27,832 nt of DNA. It comes from Chloroflexota bacterium. GTDB taxonomy: Bacteria; Chloroflexota; Dehalococcoidia; Dehalococcoidales; Fen-1064. The notes under the pieces are model-generated. The model was not told where the DNA came from, ran no database searches, and saw nothing but the letters and a program-made list of their open reading frames with translations. A program made the position numbers and the translations under genes. The stretch spans positions 1 through 27,832 of the forward strand of contig JAPLHG010000029.1 in assembly GCA_026389745.1 (NCBI GenBank), in the 5' to 3' direction. This document shows positions 23,558 to 27,832 of the stretch, piece by piece. The number at the start of each line of letters is the position of its first letter. Positions within the stretch are counted from its first letter, which is position 1.

Positions 23558-23860
23558 GTGCTTCCCCCCGCATTTTCTCAAGGTAACCCCGATACCAATG
23601 CAATTTCAACAAGCTACGTTGAACGCCAGAACCTTACAATGAGAATGGGAATGAGACGGTTTGCCAGACTGACCAATGCATTTTCAAAGAAGATAGAGAG
23701 TCACGTGTCCGCCCCAGCTCTTTATTCCACGCCCTACAATTTCGCTATGGTGATGGATGTGTCTTTGGTTAAAAATCACATAACTAAACAGCATTTTACC
23801 TGTGCCATACGTCAAAATGATACACTGCCAAGTACCCAGGGTACTTGCGAAAAATATTAA
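23558..23860 (+). pseudogene. Transposase C-terminal relic
   Basis: The frame contains GNPDTNAISTSYVERQNLTM followed by RMGMRRFARLTNAFSKKIESH. This is a hallmark C-terminal stretch of IS1-like DDE transposases (the 'TSYVERxNLTxRMxxRRFxRLTNAFSKK' pattern, with the catalytic Glu in VERQN). Upstream there is no catalytic Asp part, and the C-terminus becomes unlike the family after about residue 65, so it is a fragment in decay. The frame's ATG has no ribosome-binding site. It fills the 606-nt gap between nadB and the zinc-finger gene, together with the palindrome at 23829-23847. No other gene is seen in this gap. Confidence 0.75.
23829..23847. repeat. 19-bp palindrome in the transposase relic
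   Basis: CAAGTACCC-A-GGGTACTTG has 9-bp arms around one base. It could be a leftover of the element or a protein site; a hairpin would need a CAG loop and an 8-bp stem, with no T-tract after it. Confidence 0.45.
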
Positions 23861-23972
23861 AGAGGGCTAAAATAACGGAAATTACCCTCGCTCGACACAT
23901 GAAATATTCGATGTGCGGGTAGCCAGGCATAGGAAAACTGCAGAGCAAGCTTGGATTATCTGCTCTTTATTG

Positions 23973-24001
23973 TTGCCAACTATAGAATTACTAAGTATAA
24001 T
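23973..24001 (+). promoter_or_regulatory. Promoter for the zinc-finger-lspA-rluD operon
   Basis: TTGCCA (23973-23978), 17-bp spacer, TATAAT (23996-24001). Predicted start is near 24008, giving a leader of about 60 nt before the ATG at 24068. Confidence 0.6.
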
Positions 24002-24067
24002 AGCTTATCTGCCGGGGCTTCCCATCAGCCAGGTGGGTTTTGAACCTGAGAGGGGTAGGAGGGAATT

Positions 24068-24436
24068 ATGGCGGCCGACCTTAAAAAAGTCCGGTCTAGT
24101 CTGGAGAGCGAGAAGAGGCGGTTGCTTGCCGAACTGGAGCAACTGAATGCTGACGGCCGTCCTTCAGAAGAAAGGCGCGAGGGTAGCCCTTTTGGCAAAA
24201 GAGAAGAAGAGGCCACCGAAAGTCTGGAACTGGAAAGGCGTCTCGCTATGGAGAAACGGATCAGGGAACAATTAGCGGACATTGATAACGCCCTGCGTAA
24301 GTTTGAGGCTGGCACTTATGGACTCTGCGAATCCTGTGGCAAACCCATTGAATTCGCCCGATTAGAAGCCCTTCCCCAGGCAAAACGTTGTATGAACTGC
24401 AAGGCTCTTCAGGCAAAGAATGCGAAAAGCAGGTAG
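24068..24436 (+). CDS. TraR/DksA-type zinc-finger protein
   Basis: A protein of 122 residues. A long helical, charged N-terminal part (about 1-80, possibly a coiled coil) is followed by the DksA-type C4 zinc finger CESCGKPI...RCMNC (about 91-116). DksA/TraR proteins bind the RNA polymerase secondary channel; the short YteA-like relatives are often encoded before lspA, as here. The acidic Asp pair at the tip of DksA's coiled coil is not clearly seen, so transcription control is not certain. AGGAGGG sits before the ATG. Ends with TAG and overlaps lspA by 17 nt. Confidence 0.85.
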   Translation: MAADLKKVRSSLESEKRRLLAELEQLNADGRPSEERREGSPFGKREEEATESLELERRLAMEKRIREQLADIDNALRKFEAGTYGLCESCGKPIEFARLEALPQAKRCMNCKALQAKNAKSR

Positions 24437-24917
24437 CTCAGGCCAACTCTGGCGGAATCTGGCGGTTCTCATCATCATCCTGTTAATCGTCGCTGGTGAC
24501 CAGCTCAGCAAAACTTGGATTCGCTCCTTTCCTTACGATGGGCAGACTATCTACAAAGTAGGCTTTCTACAAATTATCCACTGGCAAAACTCCGGGGCCG
24601 CTTTTGGTTCCTTCCAGGGACAAGCACTGGCACTGAAAATCGTGTCGATAGTAGGCCTGGTTGTTTTTTCATACCTGGGAATATTCATCTCCCGCCGTTA
24701 TCCACGCTTGGCAAACATCCCCAATAGAATTGCCTTTGCCTTGATTATCGGGGGTACCATCGGGAATCTAATTGACAGATTGAGATTTGGTCGTGTTACC
24801 GATTTCATTGACCCCGGTTTCTTCCCCGCCTTTAATGTCGCCGATTCCGCCTTAACGATTGGTGTAATTATTATTATCTTCTCTCTCTTGCGCCAGATGC
24901 TCCGCGAGAAACGATAA
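24420..24917 (+). CDS. lspA: Lipoprotein signal peptidase II
   Basis: A protein of 165 residues with four membrane helices. It cuts the signal peptide from diacylglyceryl prolipoproteins in the cytoplasmic membrane. Family motifs: DQLSK (helix 1), NSGAAFG, GNLIDRLRFGRVTDFID with the catalytic Asp 128, and FNVADSALT with the catalytic Asp 142. Start ATG at 24420 lies inside the preceding gene. It would process the lipoproteins seen at 13103 and probably the YajC variant. Followed by the rluD-like gene after 37 nt. Confidence 0.94.
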   Translation: MRKAGSSGQLWRNLAVLIIILLIVAGDQLSKTWIRSFPYDGQTIYKVGFLQIIHWQNSGAAFGSFQGQALALKIVSIVGLVVFSYLGIFISRRYPRLANIPNRIAFALIIGGTIGNLIDRLRFGRVTDFIDPGFFPAFNVADSALTIGVIIIIFSLLRQMLREKR

Positions 24918-24954
24918 GGTTTCGATATTCTGGTCTGATAGGTGAGCTGGAAAT

Positions 24955-25878
24955 ATGGCACAAAACCCGCATCATTACCAATTTACCATTGACAAACCGG
25001 GCCTGCGTCTTGACAAATACGTGAGTGAAAACTGTCCGGGGCTCTCACGAACGCAGGCGCAAAAACTGATTGGTGACGGTGATGTTACGGTCAATGGGCG
25101 CCAAGAAAAGGCCAGTCACAAGCCCGAAATCGGCGACCAAATCGAGGTCAGCATCCCCCCACCCCCTCCGAGTGGCCTGCTGCCAGAATCGATATCCGTT
25201 AAAATCTTGTATGAGGATAATGACCTTCTAGTGATCGATAAACCCGCCGGGCTGGCGGTCCACCCCGCTCCGGGACACCCCAGTCACACCCTGGTCAATG
25301 CCGTACTTTCACATCTATCGGATTTGCCGGATGCAGGCGATACTTCACGCCCCGGCATCGTGCACCGATTGGACAAAGACACCTCAGGGGTAATGGTTAT
25401 TGCGAAGAATATCACTGCTTTGGCTAACCTGTCCGAGCAGTTTAAGTCACGTTCCGTCAAAAAAGTCTATCTGACACTGGTTAAAGGGCATCTTACTCCG
25501 GAACGCGGCATCATTGAAGCACCCATCGGGAGAGATTCCGGCGACCGCAAAAAAATGTCAGTCACCGGGGAAAGTCGAGGCAAGCAAGCCCGCACAAATT
25601 ACCGCGTTATGAAGTATGTTGGCACTGACAGCCTGCTGGAAATAGCGCCGGAAACCGGCCGTACTCACCAGATTCGCGTCCATCTGGCGGCAATCGGTTA
25701 TCCGGTGGTAGGCGACGAGACCTACGGTGCGAAATCAGCCCGTCTGAACCGGCAATTCCTGCACGCACACCGGCTCGGATTCTACCTGCCTTCCAGCGGC
25801 CAGTACGTGGAGTTTGAATCGCCACTACCAGAGGATTTGGAGAAGGTATTGGAAGAGACAGGACAACAACATAGCTAA
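24955..25878 (+). CDS. RluA/RluD-family pseudouridine synthase
   Basis: A protein of 307 residues, typical for RluD-type enzymes. An N-terminal S4 RNA-binding domain (about 17-62: LRLDKYVSE...GDVTVNG) leads to the catalytic domain with the HRLDKDTSG motif (catalytic Asp 140) and the later GRTHQIRVHLAAIGYPVVGD. It isomerises uridine in 23S rRNA; which site is not certain. Order lspA then rluD-like is a common pair in bacteria. The ATG has a weak ribosome-binding site. Confidence 0.93.
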   Translation: MAQNPHHYQFTIDKPGLRLDKYVSENCPGLSRTQAQKLIGDGDVTVNGRQEKASHKPEIGDQIEVSIPPPPPSGLLPESISVKILYEDNDLLVIDKPAGLAVHPAPGHPSHTLVNAVLSHLSDLPDAGDTSRPGIVHRLDKDTSGVMVIAKNITALANLSEQFKSRSVKKVYLTLVKGHLTPERGIIEAPIGRDSGDRKKMSVTGESRGKQARTNYRVMKYVGTDSLLEIAPETGRTHQIRVHLAAIGYPVVGDETYGAKSARLNRQFLHAHRLGFYLPSSGQYVEFESPLPEDLEKVLEETGQQHS

Positions 25879-25929
25879 ACCCGAGAAGATGCACTATACT
25901 TATGGATAAGAAACCCTGGGAACAGATGG

Positions 25930-26811
25930 ATGAAAAACACGCTCTCAACCCCCGAAAACCAGCTTAATACCCTTATCGGCCTCGCTCTCGATGAGGACAT
26001 CGGTAAAGGGGATATCACCAGCGACCTAGTGATACCCGTCAAACTTCGGGCAAAAGCCACTTTTGTAGCTAGGGCGGAGGGTGTGCTGGCGGGTATCGAT
26101 GTCGCCAGATTAGTTTTTGCCAGGGTCGACCCGGCTATGAAATTCAAGATATTCATCAAAGACGGGGCACGATTAAAACAGGGCGATGTTATTGCGACCG
26201 TTACCGGTAAGGTTCAGGGCATCCTGAGGGCAGAGAGGGTGGCGCTCAATTTCCTACAGAGGCTCAGCGGTATTGCCACACAGACAGCCCGGTATGTTGC
26301 CCTTGTCAATGACCTGCCGCTTGCTATTCTGGATACGCGCAAGACCACCCCAGGCCTGAGGCTACTGGAAAAGTACGCCGTGTGTATGGGAGGCGGGCAA
26401 AACCACCGCTTCAACCTGAGCGACGGTATCCTCATCAAAGATAATCACCTGGCGGTTCTGCTTGCCCAGGGCATGACACTCAAAGAGATTGTTGCCAGAG
26501 CAAAATTGAAGGCCCCGAAGGGTATCAAGGTTGAAGTGGAAGTGGCCAGCCTTCAGGAGGTTGGCCAAGCAGTCTCTGCTGGAGCGGATATTATCATGCT
26601 CGACAATATGAGCCCCGCACAGATGCGCCGCGCCGTTAAAAAGATACCGCCGCAGATAAAAACAGAGGCTTCCGGAAATGTCACCATCGACAATGTGCGT
26701 GCCATCGCTGAGACCGGCGTCAACTTTATCTCGATTGGAGCTTTAACCCATTCGTCAAGAGCGCTGGATATCAGCTTGGATTTTGAACCGATTGTTCCAA
26801 AGTCTGGATAG
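25930..26811 (+). CDS. nadC: Quinolinate phosphoribosyltransferase
   Basis: A protein of 293 residues. It turns quinolinate and PRPP into nicotinate mononucleotide, the third step of NAD synthesis. Motifs: DIGKGDITSDLV near residue 20, ERVALNFLQRLSGIAT (PRPP/quinolinate site), LDTRKTTPGLRLLEKYAV, GGGQNHRFNLSDGILIKDNHL, VEVEVASL and the C-terminal ISIGALTHS. All substrate-binding Arg, Lys and His positions look present. It is 51 nt after the rluD-like gene. Ends with TAG, converging with the methyltransferase gene 6 nt away. Confidence 0.95.
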   Translation: MKNTLSTPENQLNTLIGLALDEDIGKGDITSDLVIPVKLRAKATFVARAEGVLAGIDVARLVFARVDPAMKFKIFIKDGARLKQGDVIATVTGKVQGILRAERVALNFLQRLSGIATQTARYVALVNDLPLAILDTRKTTPGLRLLEKYAVCMGGGQNHRFNLSDGILIKDNHLAVLLAQGMTLKEIVARAKLKAPKGIKVEVEVASLQEVGQAVSAGADIIMLDNMSPAQMRRAVKKIPPQIKTEASGNVTIDNVRAIAETGVNFISIGALTHSSRALDISLDFEPIVPKSG

Positions 26812-26817
26812 GCAAAT

Positions 26818-27408
26818 CTAAGCCGGCTTGCGGGCACAGGCAAAATAATTTTCGGAACCGTCTTCTACCTGTATATCTGCAAATCCTGCTTTAGAGAACA
26901 GTGTCACCATTTCAATCGCATCGGGGAGAAGGTCATTTTGCACCACGGGAATTTGCTGGTGGATGCGGTTGATGTGTTTCCGGCCTGAGGTATGGCAGAC
27001 GAAAGCCCACCCGCCCGCCTTGAGCACCCGATTCATCTCCGTCATAGCTTTCGACTTATTTCCGAAATGAGGCAGGCTGGAATAGCAAATGACAGCATCG
27101 CAGACCCCGCTTGCAACCGGGATTGCCATTACATCCGCGCAGAGAAAATCAACATGCCCCGTGAACTTCTTAGACTTCGCTTTCGCTAGCATCTTCTCGG
27201 CAACGTCTAGGGCAACTATTTCTCCGCCGGTGCCCACCCTATTCAGCAAGTAAGGCAATAGCGTACCCGTACCTGTGCCCACATCGAGTATTGTGTCCCC
27301 CGGTTTAATCTTCAGTCGGTTCACCATTCGCTCCAGTTTGGAAGTATCTTTTTCCGCAACCGCCTCATCCCAGAGCCCGGCTTGTTCGTTGAAAAAAGTT
27401 CTGGTCAT
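26818..27408 (-). CDS. Class I SAM-dependent methyltransferase
   Basis: A protein of 196 residues. SAM-binding motif I is ILDVGTGTGTLLPYL near residues 40-54, the acidic residue follows in IVALDVAEKML, and LPHFGNKSKAMTEMNRVLKAGG is the post-II region of the UbiE/Methyltransf_11 group. No extra domain shows what is methylated. ATG at 27408 overlaps the stop of the metal ABC permease gene (ATGA), so it belongs to that operon; a link to metal or corrinoid handling is possible but is inference. Confidence 0.85.
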   Translation of the reverse strand: MTRTFFNEQAGLWDEAVAEKDTSKLERMVNRLKIKPGDTILDVGTGTGTLLPYLLNRVGTGGEIVALDVAEKMLAKAKSKKFTGHVDFLCADVMAIPVASGVCDAVICYSSLPHFGNKSKAMTEMNRVLKAGGWAFVCHTSGRKHINRIHQQIPVVQNDLLPDAIEMVTLFSKAGFADIQVEDGSENYFACARKPA

Positions 27409-27832
27409 TTCTTCACCTCTAAACCCTTAGCCTCAGGTTTTATCCGCCCTTTCTTGACCTTTCTCTTGGGAGAAAGGAGAGCCGAGAGCAAGAAAATTAC
27501 CGATGAAGTCACCACAATAGTTGCCCCGCTGCGCAGATTAAAGGCATAAGAGAAAAACAAACCCAGCCAGCCGGAGAGCACACCAAAAATCGCCGCCAGT
27601 AGAAACATCCGTTTCATATTGTAGGTCAACTGGTAGGCGGCGGCCGCCGGATTAAGAATCAAGCTGAAGATGAGCAATCCGCCGATGGAACGGAGTGATG
27701 CCGTAACCGTGGCTCCGGTGAGGAACAAAACACCATAAAAAATCAGGGTCGCCGGTAGCCCTACCGCCAGGGCAATATTGCGGTTAAAAACAGTGGCCTG
27801 AATTTCCTTAAAGAAAACGGCGACCAGCCCTA
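27405..27832 (-). CDS. ABC-3 type metal permease, 5' end off window
   Basis: The frame is open to the window edge (142 codons here), so its start is missing. It reads KEIQATVFNRNIA, then ATLIFYGVLFLTGATVTASL, RSIGGLLIFSLILNPAAAAYQL and a further helix, as in ZnuB/MntB-like permeases: VxxRxxGxLLxxALLxxPAAxA. The C-terminal tail is rich in Lys and ends in VKK, which is unusual for the family. A TTG at 27728 is internal, not a start. These permeases import zinc, manganese or iron with an ATPase and a binding protein, which would lie upstream (to the right). Confidence 0.88.
   Translation of the reverse strand, partial: GLVAVFFKEIQATVFNRNIALAVGLPATLIFYGVLFLTGATVTASLRSIGGLLIFSLILNPAAAAYQLTYNMKRMFLLAAIFGVLSGWLGLFFSYAFNLRSGATIVVTSSVIFLLSALLSPKRKVKKGRIKPEAKGLEVKK

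Noticed and set aside
27605..27728. TTG at 27728 as start of the metal permease
   Set aside because: The frame stays open upstream to the edge and upstream residues fit the family, so the codon is internal.
1..27832. CRISPR array or toxin-antitoxin pair
   Set aside because: No regularly spaced repeats of 25-40 bp were seen, and no two small genes fit a known antitoxin/toxin layout; the MerR-like gene is followed by a 487-residue ATPase, not by a toxin-like protein.

Overview
The window reads as a chromosomal segment of a free-living bacterium with medium GC content. The best guess is Chloroflexota, class Dehalococcoidia or a relative. This rests on overall flavour: the tract of a TraR/DksA-like zinc-finger gene, lspA, rluD and nadC; the PspC/DUF502 pair; the small zinc-ribbon protein; and frequent GTG/TTG starts. 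It is an inference, since there is no rRNA in the window to settle it. All three stop codons, including TAG, end ordinary genes, so the code is standard.

Layout. 1-134: tip of an insertion sequence cut by the window edge, followed by a 37-codon basic micro-ORF. 502-1670 (minus): PspC and DUF502 membrane proteins. 1783-4271 (minus): gltX followed by a PflA-like radical SAM protein. 4378-4677 (plus): thiamine-binding (MTH1187-type) gene broken by one TAG. 4696-6446 (minus): MerR-like regulator plus an unusual GHKL/Hsp90-like ATPase. 6591-8691 (plus): NatA/NatB-like ABC exporter. 8718-12459 (minus): metallo-beta-lactamase-fold protein, pyrD (class 1B-like), TatD nuclease with a non-ATG start, DUF167 and ArsM-like methyltransferase. 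12609-13627 (minus): zinc-ribbon protein and a lipoprotein whose promoter carries a 19-bp palindrome. 13809-14965 (plus): decayed pyruvate kinase. 14995-19158 (minus): DrrA/DrrB-type exporter, ybeY, flavin reductase-like and M20 peptidase, with a divergent marR at 19286. 19939-20030: tRNA-Ser(GCU). 20167-23461 (plus): miaB, yajC, nadB. 23462-24067: gap with a transposase relic. 24068-26811 (plus): zinc-finger gene, lspA, rluD-like, nadC. 26818-27832 (minus): methyltransferase and a metal ABC permease running off the edge.

Much of the content is housekeeping: tRNA charging and modification, rRNA processing and pseudouridylation, NAD and pyrimidine synthesis, lipoprotein maturation and Sec accessory function. 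The accessory layer is two drug/ion-type ABC exporters, arsenic methylation and the MerR/ATPase pair. The best-resolved regulatory structure is the marR/exporter intergenic region. There, two face-to-face near-consensus promoters share a long inverted repeat made of two MarR-sized boxes. The least explained locus is the MerR/GHKL ATPase pair. No complete new multi-gene system could be established from sequence alone.
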